64,000 bases of DNA from Pycnopodia helianthoides (taxonomy: Eukaryota > Echinodermata > Asteroidea > Forcipulatida > Asteriidae). The notes beneath the pieces are model-generated. The model did no database searches and had not been told where the DNA came from. It was given only the letters and a program-made list of their open reading frames with translations. Location of the stretch: assembly GCA_032158295.1 (NCBI GenBank), contig CM063249.1:9377195-9441194 (forward strand). The letters run 5' to 3'. Below, piece after piece: positions 49,672 through 61,757 of this stretch; positions within the stretch are counted from its first letter, which is position 1; each line of letters begins with the position of its first letter. Position numbers and translations under genes: made by a program.

Positions 49672-51535
49672 TGAATGCCACAACTACCCTATACTTGGAT
49701 GTATAAATGCATGGCAGCCACAGCACACACACACACACGGACTAGCATTGGATGGTTGTACTCTTCGCATACAGCAAAGAGTAATAAGACTCAAAAGTAA
49801 AACCAAGGTAGAGGCTAAGATAGAGCAAAGACTTCCAACCATCCCCAGCCCTTCAAAATCAACTGCATGTTTTGGTTGATTCTGTTTTACCGAGGACTGC
49901 ACTAGTGACCATACGGTGTTTGATTTTGTAAGAAAGGATCTTACATGTGATAAATAACACAAGGGAGTTAGGGCTAACCATCCAACCGAAATTAATGGCC
50001 AATAAACTTTCATCAACTTATTGAAATTTAGCGCTTGCCTCCTGCCCACTGCCCCTTCAAGACCAGAGTTCAAAAGCATGACATTGTAAAAACCAAGGAC
50101 TTGTACAAGTTTATAAATCATCAGAGAAAGAAATGGCTTTTTATTGTATACCGTCATTGTACACCTTCCGATGCTGCCATTGGTCCATTCACGTTTTGGC
50201 TGATGGTGATATATTTCCTGAAAACAACGTCTTGCAATCACATCTCAAGATGCTTTGTATCCATGCATAACATTCGTACAAACGCAACCTTTTAAAAATG
50301 CTTTCGATTAATTCCCCATGAGATATGTCAACTCATCTTTCGTGGTGCACAGATGTTTTCCAGTCAGACAAATTTTCTTGTAAATTTGTTGGCCATTAAT
50401 ATTGCTTTATTGCAGAGCCACAAAGAGTATCATAAATTTTATTTTGGGGGTGTTTTTTGTCAGTGATCCATTAAAACAATAATAAACAACAAGGCGAAAC
50501 CAAACTGGCTCTTGATATTTGGTATGGGATTTTTTACTGCACCAAGCTTTCAGATGCCAACTTGCAAACAACACTTAGTTGGTAATTACTGAATGTGTAC
50601 ACACCTTAGGGCACGCGCTTATTATCTAATGGAGAGAAAGCATTTGTAACCTTCCATAAATGTTTGCCTAAGCATGGCAGAATGGCTTAAGTACGCTCTA
50701 CTTTTCTTTGAATTAAGAACAACCAACATGTAATTATGGCTCCGGAATTAAACACTCTTTCATAACTCTGCTGAAAAATTGAAGGAAACAAATCCAACAA
50801 CACAGCAACAACAATTTGACACATCGTTTTGTAAGTTTGAACTGAATTGGAATTGTTTCCACTGACAAAATGTGTGCCGGCAAATCTGAAAAAAGTACAC
50901 TGAAAAAAATAAAGGCGATTGCATGGCCTCTCTGCCCAGCGGGAAAAAAACTCAGTTGATTGTCCCCGCCCTCATCCCTTTTTGAAGCGGCATCCTTTAA
51001 AAAAAATATTTTTGTTCCCAGAAAGACAAAATTGTTCCAGTATTTTTGCTTCATCTTGGCACAATTCTTTCGACGATTGGTTTAGTTTACCCATGTGTTA
51101 GACTTCTAAGCTCTACAAAGCCAGCAATGTTTTAGTTTGGCTCTTTCCTCCTTGAGAAAATGACTAAAAAATACAAATAAAAAAGGCCTTCATCCTCCTG
51201 TTTTTGAAGGGGAAAAAACAGGATGTCAAATGGTTTTTTTTTGTTTTTTTTTTTTACTTGGCCTTAAATGCATATACTTCCCATGGTACTTCTACTCTTT
51301 CCAGGGAATATGTTTTAAAGCAACAACAGAAATTATTCAACCACATTACTTCTAGCCAGGGAAATCAGCCTCACGCTTGTTTTTCAATCAAAGGAAATTC
51401 CTGTAAAAGTTTAATGGAAGTGCTGTTTACTCTTCTTGGCTGCTGAAATGACCAGCCTTGGCTGAGCTGAAAGGACAAGCCTGCCATTATGTTCTAATTC
51501 TATACCTTATCTGGTCACCTTTTCACTGCGCAATT
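49672..51535. other. Intronic stretch between two 48-bp direct repeats
   Basis: Contains a CA microsatellite near 49718-49738 and a 185-codon minus-strand frame (49684-50241) ending in a CVCVCC string made by that microsatellite. The frame has one hydrophobic stretch but no recognised domain and I do not call it a gene. Confidence 0.4.
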
Positions 51536-51583
51536 CTTTCATGTGATTAAAGGATTAACACCTTTCTAATTTCAGGATCAATA
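51536..51583. repeat. 48-bp direct repeat, right copy
   Basis: Second copy of the 49624-49671 sequence, about 1.9 kb away in the same orientation. The similarity does not extend into the flanks, so it is not an obvious LTR pair. Confidence 0.75.
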
Positions 51584-51964
51584 AGGGATTGTAGTCCACC
51601 ACTAGCGACAAACACAACACCTAATGGAATAGAACCATTTGAAGAGTCGACACTTACAATAAAGGAACACATGGCGTAAGTCAAACCATCATACAAACTT
51701 TTGTTTAAAAACCATGTAAATTCTTTTAGTTGCGGGCAAATATTTATTCCATGCTTGTTTACAAACAGAATGTGGACGCTAACTGATTTGGAGTGAGAAA
51801 AGCCAAGAGCTACAACGATGTAGTGCACACTGACGGAGAGACTCGCTGGTGACACATCTACAAAGCATGGCGTGTCTATATCATCGTCCCATCATTAGGA
51901 ATTCCAATCTGGTCCATCCAAGTCAGATCAATGTTCCTGTTGTGGTTTTTTTGGCTCGAAAACT

Positions 51965-51996
51965 CGCACACACACACGCACGCTCACACACACAAC
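51965..51996. repeat. Imperfect (CA)n microsatellite
   Basis: CA repeats interrupted by GC and GCT steps. Confidence 0.9.
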
Positions 51997-52159
51997 GCGG
52001 CAGCGCAAGTGTAATCATATTCATTGTTGCAAATATGTGTAATCCTTTACCGTAACTGCTCCCCAGCTACCCTGTGGGAATTCTGAGTACCATTCTCCTA
52101 TTATGAAATAGCTCTTAAACTACCCTCGTGTTGTTACGTGTAAAGAAAAGAAGTCCAGG

Positions 52160-52420
52160 GAGTGTTATGTGTGGTCGAGGATGCAGACCGGCTTTTGTTC
52201 AGAACAGACTCGGCAAATTATTAGCGCGACCCCGCGACTGACCCCCCGACCTGACCCCGGGAGTGCTCTCTGGCACTCAAACAAAACGGCGCACATCTGG
52301 CTAGGGCCTCAGGGGGGTGCCGGAGCATTTTTTTCAATTAGGATGGGTCGGGCATTTTGGGGGGCTTATTCCCCGCACAACGTTATGCACGCACGTGGAA
52401 CAGCACAAGATGGATTTTGT
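52160..52420. promoter_or_regulatory. Small CpG-dense patch, candidate regulatory element
   Basis: About 17 CpG dinucleotides are visible in roughly 250 bp, far denser than the surroundings. Also present are repeated CTGACCCC-like motifs, a GCACGTGG E-box (52392-52399) and an AATTATTAGCGCG segment. It could be an internal promoter, an enhancer or an unrecognised exon; no start codon with a known protein is evident. Confidence 0.3.
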
Positions 52421-52559
52421 GTCAGGGAGACAGGGCATAATAATGAGCGGAACATATGACAATTACAGTCAAGCGTTTTGCAAGGGAAACATATCGAGAA
52501 TTAATAAATACAAAATTAAGAGACTGTGGGCTCGGGCATCGATCAATGGTGACTAAACA

Positions 52560-53999
52560 ACTGACGATTGCATGTAATTCCAAATGCAAAATGATGAGCC
52601 GGCACTCTTATTACTTATCAATTTGTATATGACCCATGGATGGAGTGTACTATTGACTGATGAAATATTAATACTTATGTAGGTTTCGCTGCAGACGTCA
52701 TATGTCAAACTCTATCAACCATTGCGAACGGTTTATGTACATTTACAGCCAACAAAAAATTAAAAACCCCTTTGTATGAGTTACACACAGTCCTCTGTGG
52801 ATCTTTTTGTACACTACGGTAAATATGCTCCACACAGAGCTTTTGTTATTGTTTGAACGGAATGGTTTACCGACATTATTGGTTTGGGGAATTCGTTCGT
52901 TTACATCGTAAGTTGTAGTGTTTTTTCTTTCAATATTTTGGTCCGTTTTAGAATCCCAATGTTTTGGTCTGTTTTAATATTTAAAAAATTGTCTGGATTC
53001 ATTTGCATTTCAGATGAATGGATATTGAACAAAGAATATTTTTGCCGTTCACCAATTGCAAACTGATTTTATTTTCATATTTAAACTAAATTTTAAGAAT
53101 CTCTGCATAGATAATGTCAATAAAATAAAATGAAGCACTTCAATAAGATCACATATCTAAAGAAATTACCACGGTCTGGTAACCTTATTCTTTGAAAACC
53201 AAAGTACATGCGTGTGGTCGACTAATACTTAGATTGGTGCATGACTCCGCTCAATTAGCATCAGTCAGGTCTTCCCACTCATCATTACAGCGTGAGCCGA
53301 TAACATCTCCCAATGCGCAAAATCACACCCTACTGTATCCTCTGGACCTACCCTTTAAGACTCATGCATATTCATGAGGTAAGAGCCCCCCCCCCCCCCA
53401 CAATGACCCAGTACCCTGGAATGGTCTATGAGTCACTCTCGCACAAGGGTGAAACTGAAACGTAGGATTATGTGTTTGTGTAATTGAATAGGAGCAGAGG
53501 TACTAGGTAAGACATAAGACCTGGGCTAAGGTTTGGTCTAACTATTAAGGATTGCATCTCACGGGCCGAGATGTGCTTCACAATTACGGTCCAGGTATCG
53601 TTGGCAATATCAAAGGATGAGAAAGCAAACACCGCAGTGGACTTAATGAAAATTGGTTTGGCAGAGACATCTTTGTTCGGTCAAAAGAATTGTTTTCCAC
53701 ATAAATAATCCGTGTCTACTGTGGATTACATGGTAGAAATGAAATTTACGTTTTTTTTTCCAGAACTACAGCTCCCCAGACAAATCTTCTCCTGGAAGGA
53801 GGGAAGGAATATATTGTACTACCAATTGAAATGCAATTATTAAATTAGAATATTATTCACCAATGCTGAATATTTCATGACGATTGTCAGTGCTCTTTAT
53901 TTATTTATTTTTTATTTTTTTAAACAGAACAGGTTTACCTGAATACCTGAAACTCTTATGCTTAAAAATAATTTTGGGTTGAACAAGGAAAATTGAGCG
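52560..53999. other. Intronic stretch without supported genes
   Basis: AT-rich. C14 lies at 53386-53399. A T-rich run lies at 53899-53922. Nothing coding recognised. Confidence 0.5.
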
Positions 54000-54000
54000 G

Positions 54001-54073
54001 TGATTTGAACCTGCGACCTCTGGATTAACTCTACCAACTGAGCTACCTAGCCCTAATGTTGGTGGTCTCCCTA
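54001..54073 (-). mobile_element. tRNA-derived SINE head (copy 2 of 3)
   Basis: A box TAGCTCAGTTGG on the minus strand (54034-54045) and B-like GGTTCAAATC. It has a roughly 10-bp deletion in the anticodon-arm region relative to 8730-8814, and shares the flanking GCCCTAATGTTGG sequence with that copy. Confidence 0.75.
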
Positions 54074-54310
54074 TTTTGTCAATATCTTTGTTCGGAGGTG
54101 CTTAAAAATAAAATACAAAGTACATGAAACATTTCAGGTCGTGTTATAATGTTGCGCATTATTTAATTTTTCTGGAATAGGGTCAGAAAAGGAGATAGAT
54201 TCAAACAGTTTTAACCAGAAGATGATTTTAAAGAGGGGCTCCAATCCAAATTGAGTTTTGTGATGCACTCATTTTCCAACAGATAGAATCCTTGTGAAAG
54301 TGGGGAAAAA

Positions 54311-54348
54311 AGTCTCTAACCACATTAAAAGTCTCTAACCACATTAAA
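54311..54348. repeat. 19-bp tandem duplication
   Basis: Two exact copies of AGTCTCTAACCACATTAAA in tandem. Confidence 0.9.
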
Positions 54349-55001
54349 ACGGTGTAAAATGCCATTGTATTTGATACCCTTACAGTGTTATTTTTGTCAA
54401 CATCCTTAAACAACTAACGCCATAACATTTCAAATATATGGGTCTGTACATTTTGGTAGACACAATGTTCATGAATTTCTGATATTCAATCAGAACGGCA
54501 TTAAGTTTGACCTTTTGACTGGCGCAAAAAATTCTCCTTTGGAATGCACAAGCCCATTTGCTGTTGATATCAAATGACGTCATGCTTCAAATTTCGCTCT
54601 GAAACAGTATAAAATAAAATGACATTCTACATCATTTTAACATGAGGTTAGAGACTTGTAATTTTCTTCCCCGCATTCATAAGGAATCTATCTACTAGAC
54701 AATGAAGGCATCACAAAACTGAACATGACCTTGAGTTTGACCTTTTAATATCAAGCATTACTTGATACTGATTACACAGTCCTCGTTATTATCAGAGTCC
54801 ACAGCAATCACTGTCCAGTTTTTTAATGCAAATCCGTTGACATTTCTCCCCACAATCACTTCCTGAATCCCTACAATGTGGATACGACAAACAAGGCAAT
54901 ACACCTAACAAGATAAGCCCCTACAATGACACCAGCACGGTCAAGAAAGCCGGTTAACTCCCGGAAGTCTGTTTGTACTGGTCAAACTGAATCTCTTTCA
55001 A

Positions 55002-55018
55002 CCCCCCCCCCCCCCCCC
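55002..55018. repeat. C17 homopolymer
   Basis: Seventeen consecutive C, about 180 bp before the perfect hairpin element. Confidence 0.97.
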
Positions 55019-55196
55019 GACTATAAAATTCATTTATTTTTATGACACTTCTTCACTGGCACAACACTACAAAAAGAAAAATACAAGGTAATAAAAAGAT
55101 AACTATATTTATAAATATAGTAAATACAATAACATACAGTATATGAAAATATACAAAAAAGTCACAACAAAATGTCAGCGAGTGGCAAGATGACCA

Positions 55197-55358
55197 GGGG
55201 TCGATTTCACAAAACTCTTCCTAACTTAGGACTAGTCCTAGGCAATGCTATGAGATAGGACTAGTCCTAAGTACTGGTTCTAACTTAGGACTAGTCCTAT
55301 CTCATAGCATTGCCTAGGACTAGTCCTAAGTTAGGAAGAGTTTTGTGAAATCGACCCC
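55197..55358. mobile_element. Near-perfect palindromic MITE, family B (copy 2)
   Basis: The 76-bp arms 55197-55272 and 55283-55358 are exact reverse complements with a 10-nt loop. The terminus GGTCGATTTCACAAA is shared with 28576-28730. Inside the arms the palindrome CTTAGGACTAGTCCTA recurs, so each arm can also fold on itself. CAG on both sides (55195-55197 and 55358-55360) would fit a 3-bp target-site duplication if the element starts GGGTCG. With no mismatch between the arms, it is either young or being homogenised. Confidence 0.92.
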
Positions 55359-55409
55359 AGCACCTCTACAGAACCATCCTACCACAGTGGAAGGGAAAGG
55401 GATGGAGTT

Positions 55410-55705
55410 GGGGGAAGGGGGAAGGGGAAGGGGGAAGGGGGAAGGGGGAAGGGGAAGGGGGAAGGGGGAAGGGGGAAGGGGGAAGGGGGAAGGGGGAAGG
55501 GGAAGGGGGAAGGGGGAAGGGGGAAGGGGGAAGGGGGAAGGGGGAAGGGGGAAGGGGGAAGGGGGAAGGGGGAAGGGGGAAGGGGAAGGGGAAGGGGGAA
55601 GGGGGAAGGGGGAAGGGGGGAAGGGGGAAGGGGGAAGGGGAAGGGGGAAGGGGGAAGGGGGAAGGGGGAAGGGGAAGGGAGGAGAGGGAAGGGAGAGGGA
55701 GGAGG
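55410..55705. repeat. GGGGGAA minisatellite (G-quadruplex-type array)
   Basis: About 40 units of a 7-bp GGGGGAA repeat, with GGGGAA (6-bp) variants and one longer GGGGGGAA unit, decaying to GGGAGA at the right end. The G-rich strand is the plus strand, which is the template for the Musashi transcript, so the pre-mRNA would carry UUCCCCC repeats. All open frames across it (Pro/Ser/Phe or Gly/Lys/Glu strings) are artefacts. Confidence 0.97.
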
Positions 55706-58700
55706 CAAAACTGAAAGAAAGATAGGGACAAAAAGAAGGACTCTCAACATCGGCAAAATGTTGACCATCCTGATGCAAGAAGCTTCAGAGACAAGACAAC
55801 ACAGCACTGAGAAGTTAGGTATGTGTGAATTTTATTTATGAAGGATGTACAAGCAGAGGAAAAAAAAGTAGGGAAAAAACTCAACACAAATCAATAAAAC
55901 CACACGCATCCTGGCAATGTGCACTACTGTAGAAGAGGGAGGGAGGGTTAAATTCCTACTGTGCTTCAGGACAGAAGATGACCACAGCAATGCGGTTATC
56001 TTAAAAGAGGTAATGCTTCAAACCTGTAATTGAGCCAAATTATCGACCCAGTTTACTCGAGTAAAATATTCCATACTATAATTCGGTGCTATTTCATGTA
56101 CTATTATAATAGTACTGCTATTTCATGTTATGACAAGTCCTAGTTCACAGGCTCATATCCGCACCATGGCAAATAGTGCAGGGATGTTTCATGGTATAAG
56201 AGTATATCACAATTTTCCAGAGAAGACCACAGCAATAAAAATGTCGGTTTGGTTGGATACTATAAGCAAGCAAACAGCAACAAAAAAAGACAAAAAGTGC
56301 CTGGCACAGCAAGACTGTGCACTGTGATTTTCCATTTTCAATGCCACATCTGAGAAACCGAAAAAAAACGAGGAAATCAGCTGATGAGCTGAAACGTTCC
56401 ACGCATATATAAGACCATTAACGCTAGTCAATGAATTTCAAAAAAATAGATTTAAGCATATTTTGAAGTGTCTGATAAATTGAGTTTGGTACATCTCCCA
56501 CTAAGTGTTTTTTTGACAAAGATACACATGAAACCCGTTAAGAAATCATTTATCTTTTGACTCATAGCCGATTTAGTTGAAGGACGTTTTGATTATTGCA
56601 AACATGAATTTGCAAACATGAAATTGCAAATTAGGACCTTATAGCACTGAGCCGACCAAGTATATTGCACAAGCATGCTACTACTACTCCGTGGGTTGCA
56701 CTTCTGCAGTTCGAATTCTGAAATCTTGTAGAAAACCTGTCCTTGAACAGCTTTTATATCATGTCATCTTAACAACACGGACTTCAACTAATGACATAGT
56801 TTGTCTTATTCTTTACAATCAAATTATCATGAAATATGTACAAAAGAGGGGCAATTATTAATTCTCAGCACTGTATGCGTGTTCACGGTCCCAGCTTGGA
56901 TTCTTTTTAACACTAGCATTTCTATTCATGAAAGCGGCAAGCAATTGCGAGATTTTCTCTTTTTTCGTTGTTTTGTTTTTTACCTGTCCAGTGCATATAG
57001 ACAGGTGCACTCTCAAGGGCCTGGTTGGAGTTGAGGTCAAGCCAAGAAATTTCATTACCAATGCAATACTGAAACACAGGTTGGCCCTGAAGGCGAGTGG
57101 TAATTCAAAGTGGAGTGACCCACTGGCGATCCAGTCTTTTCCTACACAAAGCCATTTTTTCTCTCTCTCTCTCCACCGTTCTGTTCGCGGTCAGTTGGCA
57201 AGAGCGTATAAGCACGCAAGGCGGATGTCAGAAAAGACAAGGGGGGATAAGAGGGGGGGTGTGCGTGCGTTTTATATGTGTGGACAGCAGTAAGTAATTG
57301 TTGGACTTCAGTCATCTGTTACTATGGAAACAGTTTGTTCTGGTCTTACATGCTGGGATTGACCTGCCCGTGGTTATAGATTCAAGTCAGGGGGCATCCT
57401 AAAGGGTTTGAGAGAAGAAGAAAAAAAGACAATAAATCCCGGAATGCTAACTTCTTTTTTCGTTCTTATATTTATTATACAGTGGATGTCCTGAGGGTTT
57501 AAAAACAACTGGAAATGTTAATTGTTGTTTACCATAATAAGCTAACGGCAAATAGTAAGGGGCATAATCGGTCAGGTTTAGGGGCACAGGGTTAAGATCG
57601 TTGAGGGGGAGGGGGGGTAGAGTACCTGAAGACAGGCAAATCAATTTAGACAGCCATCAATCATTCATCTGGGTTAGAAATCTTATCAAACAATCTCTGT
57701 TAAGATCCACATTATAGAAAATATAACGTGCATATCATTCTCTTAGGAACCTTATGCTATATAAAATATTTAACTCATGGAAAACGTCAAACTCTTCTCG
57801 CAGATATGGGGCCTTTCAATTTATTCCATTACTTCGATTTTAAAAACAACACTTTACGTGCAAACACACCTTATGTACACACTGGATTTAACTGTGGCAA
57901 ATTGTGTCCGGCAAACAATAGTGCCCAGCGAGGAACCAAAGTTTTTTTTTCTCTCATGCCAATTTGAAATTTAAACTCAGTATGTTATCTTTTTTATGTG
58001 ATGCCTGTATGCTTGTTGACATTATCTTCCTAAATATATGGGGGGTTTTTTTTCGGAAAGAAGACAAGTCCGGGCCTCTCCCCATTTTGATTTCTCTTAA
58101 GTAATTAATCTGCAGATAGGTATACACCGCGCGGTCATTTTCAATTTGTATCATTCCGCATAAACCATCATAAAGACTACCTAGACATTCCCTTCACAGA
58201 GCATTCTTATTTCTCTTTCAATTTGGCAAATGTATATCCCACCCTACCATCCAATTAAAATACACGTCGGAAACAAAGGTAGAATTTCTGCTTCAGTTTT
58301 TCTCCGACCTCTTTTCTTGTTTAGAATACGGTGATCTGGATTACGTACAAATACTAAATAGTAGAGTCTAGGACTTCAGAGTGCCCGAATTACTACTGTC
58401 ATCATCAACAAGATAAAGCCCGCTAAATTGCTGTCATTTACACATGATGAAGGACAGAATATAAATCATATTTAGAGAGCGGTCATTAGGGGGCTGGCAC
58501 TGCATAGATCTAGGCAGGGTATGGATTATTTTCATCGAGTTCCTTCGAAATGACATTAGTACAACAAGGTTACAAAAAAGGGAACTGGACTACTAATGCT
58601 TTCAGCCTCATTTTGATTCTGCGGATTAGAAAATTGTAAACAGGCTTAAGTCAATAGAATAGAAAGGGGTTATTAACGTTGAAAACAAGATTTTTCACTG

Positions 58701-60365
58701 AGATAGAGCAAAGCTCAACAAGAAGTAGAACACGTGGAAATGCTAATAAATGTATCTGTGCTGTGTTCGGTCAGCAAAGCATCTTGCCAGAGTTTATATC
58801 TGTCATGCGTGAGCAGGTTCCTTTGTCACCTGTAAGGCCTGTGACAACAATTTGCCAGGAAAGAAGAAACCCGTAAATTTACATTCTGATTTTGCTTACT
58901 GTACCCAGAGACGCAGAAAGGCTACAGAAACAAGAAAACGAGGAGATATTTCAACGAGCGAGGGAGCTCTCAATATAAACATGTCACAGTCCATCTCCCA
59001 AGTTTGCTTACATTCATGGGCTATAACCCAGGTGCTAAAATCCTATAAAATACCAGAGGTTAAGCCTGTGCTTTCAATTACGTTAAAAGCCAGTCGCTCG
59101 GCGCAACATGGTCAAAGGGAGATGCAGCCAAAGAAGAGAGTGAGGGGAGAAAAAAAACCTTGCACATCACGGCCGAGGAGATTCTATAGTCATACAATAT
59201 TGAGCTGGATGCTCAGGCGATTTCGGCTCAAAAATAAACAGGGCAGAATAGACGGAGAGCTGGATATTTGCATGATCCTGCTGGCTCAAGGCCTCAACCC
59301 GTTTAATCCTGTAGTAGATTTCTATATCATCCCCCTCCCCCCTTTTTTCCCCACAGTTGCTGTTCCGTTTCTTCATGGCTGCACTTGGAGTAAATGCAAC
59401 TAGGTCACACCGTAAGTTTGGGCCTTTCTGGGGCTGCTTGTGGGTCTAGTGGCCTGGATTAAATGTGTATGGACAGGTGAGGTACTGGAGGGGGGAGGGT
59501 GGCTACAATCAGTGGGCCGCAGAAAGGTGACAAGTAGGTCGGGGATTATTCCCATCGATGAAACTCTGGGTTTTTTATCTAATTGGATGTCACCTCACCA
59601 TAGATAAGACTAAGTGAAGAATGTAATGTATTCCTAGCGAATCAATCTGCAATATGATTCTTTCCATTGTACCCTAGAGGTTTGAGTGGCGTAAAAATGT
59701 CCACGTGCGAAATAATAAATTTTCAAAATGACATTGATCTTAATGACTTCACAAAACGAATGCTTGTTAATACATTTTTTTTTTCAATTGTCCAAATCAC
59801 TTATTGAATCTGGTTGAAATCGTGAGTATTTTCAATAAATGCCAAAAGAGATTGCTAATGGATGCAAAATACAAGCGTTACTTCGTAAATTGTTCATTTT
59901 AATTCTCTACCAAACTTTCAATGGCTCCATAATAAAACTGATTGATAGAAATCTTCGTTTAATATGACAACAAAAACTGAATTGGATCGTCAGTGAAGGA
60001 AACTGCAGATGTATTTATCGATCATATAGCCATTTTACGGGTCATTAAGATTTATGCGTGTATGCGTTCGCTGTACCTTGCAATCTTGAACAACTATTTG
60101 TGAGAATTTGAAGCAAACATGACTATCGAAAAAGCAAATATTAGCAGTGGACAAACTTTCACAGGAAACGTTATCCATTGATCATCGAAAAATACTGTGT
60201 TTTCAAGTTAACTGCCTTGTCAAATGGTTTTAAAATACAAGTAAAACAACAACCCTTCATTCCTACTCTGTCATTAGGAGAACTAAAAGCTTATTAGGTC
60301 CTTTAATACATGACCCCGTCTTGATAAATATTTTTAAAACTGACAATTTTTTTATACAAACAAAA
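55706..60365. other. Long intronic stretch, mostly unique sequence
   Basis: A 183-codon plus-strand frame (58852-59403) is one of the longest in the window and spans a strong acceptor-like tract ending TTTTCCCCACAG at about 59355, but I recognise no domain. Other content is AT-rich with small CT and G runs. No gene is supported. Confidence 0.4.
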
Positions 60366-60540
60366 TAGACCTTACGCATTGACATCATCAAGCCACCATC
60401 TTAAAGGTAAACGGATGATGAAACAATGGAAACGCACAGATCTGTACTCGCGGCGCACAGGATTGGCTAATGAAAATCTTCTTTGGACATCCTCTAGGCG
60501 AGGGCGCCCCACTAAATTGACGTCATGTGCATAAGGTCTG
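60366..60540 (+). mobile_element. MITE-like element, family F (copy 2)
   Basis: Same family and orientation as 47398-47573. The ends TAGACCTTACGCA and TGACGTCATGTGCATAAGGTCT-type sequence form an imperfect terminal inverted repeat of about 20 bp. Confidence 0.85.
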
Positions 60541-61757
60541 TCGCATGACAAAAGATGCTCCATCTCGGAAACAAGAGGGTTGGAATAAATGTATCATTCG
60601 AAAAATCAAAAGCACTACTGCCTCTTTAAAGACAAACATGAAGGATAACCAGTCAGTTTGCAGTTTGCACACAGTAACAGAAACCGATGATATCGTTTTT
60701 AGAATGGACAGTTCCTTTAAAGTCGTACCTGCCCAGAATGCCATCCCTGCTTCTCCCATAACCCTGGTAACATACTCCGCTCGCAGAAGTCACGCAAACC
60801 AGCCTCACACGAACCTAAATTTGCACAGGACCGTGTAGGCATTGTACAAATAACAAAGCGAAACACATGGTGTGCACACTGGAGCAGGCTGGTCATATAA
60901 ATAGAGGTCAATAATGATAATAATATTGCATTAAATAGCCTTGGGCCAATGGAAATAAGCTGAATCAACTGAGCACTATGGGGACCTCAAGTTTTGATGA
61001 ATATGCAAAGAATAAAAAAAAATCATAATTATTATCTATTTTATCTTTCCTAGTTCACAAGGGAGGCACTTAAAATAAAGGTCACTCTTACAATCATACA
61101 ATACTTAATGGATTACTAGTTCAGAGTAATAAGAAAACAGCCTAAATCACAAACAGTGCAAGGATAAATTTCACTCGGCCTTAAATTATATTCCAAAAGG
61201 ATAATTTGTGGGCCCCTCCATAAATTTAAAACATTGTTTCAAATTTCAGTTAGGCATTACAACTAAGTGTTTTTAGGAGTGGTACAGAGTTTTTGAAATC
61301 CGTTTATGTTTTACTACGCAGTCTTCTACACGCACCATATCATTCGAGGATGCCAACTTTAATTTTGTCACTCATTAAAATTTCAACCACTTTATTTTGG
61401 AACACAGAGTGGTAATCCTACCCAAACAAATTACTCTGCATAATTTCACTGATGGGAAAATTATGCACAAAATTAACATTCGACTTCCCAAGCCATCTTC
61501 AAAACTGCACACTCATTAACATGTCAACCATAAACTGAAAGTAATACGTAACTGAAAGCAATAAGCATTATGTATTTCAGCCTATAATCCAAACACCCAA
61601 AATGAAACTTAACAAGGCGGGTTTCTTTGTTTGGCCCGAGTTCAGATGTCACTCATTTGATTTTGATGACTGGAAAATTGTAAGCCTACACCTGTGTGTA
61701 GTTTCATTTTTATCCCTTTTCAGGCTCTTCCTCGAGAACACTCTTGTACTATCTAGA
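60541..61757. other. Intronic stretch without recognisable features
   Basis: AT-rich unique sequence. Short frames only, no repeats or domains recognised. Confidence 0.5.

Noticed and set aside
49684..50241. 185-codon minus-strand frame with a hydrophobic segment
   Set aside because: No recognised domain; the C-terminal CVCVCC comes from a CA microsatellite and there is no splice or promoter support.
49624..51583. LTR retrotransposon
   Set aside because: The direct repeats are only 48 bp and no gag, protease or reverse transcriptase is seen between them.
55326..55807. Overlapping frames of 121-150 codons rich in PSPFPLPP or GKGEGGR
   Set aside because: They are translations of the GGGGGAA minisatellite in different frames.
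59330..59403. Plus-strand exon after a strong acceptor-like tract
   Set aside because: The acceptor pattern is good, but the following frame ends soon and matches nothing known.
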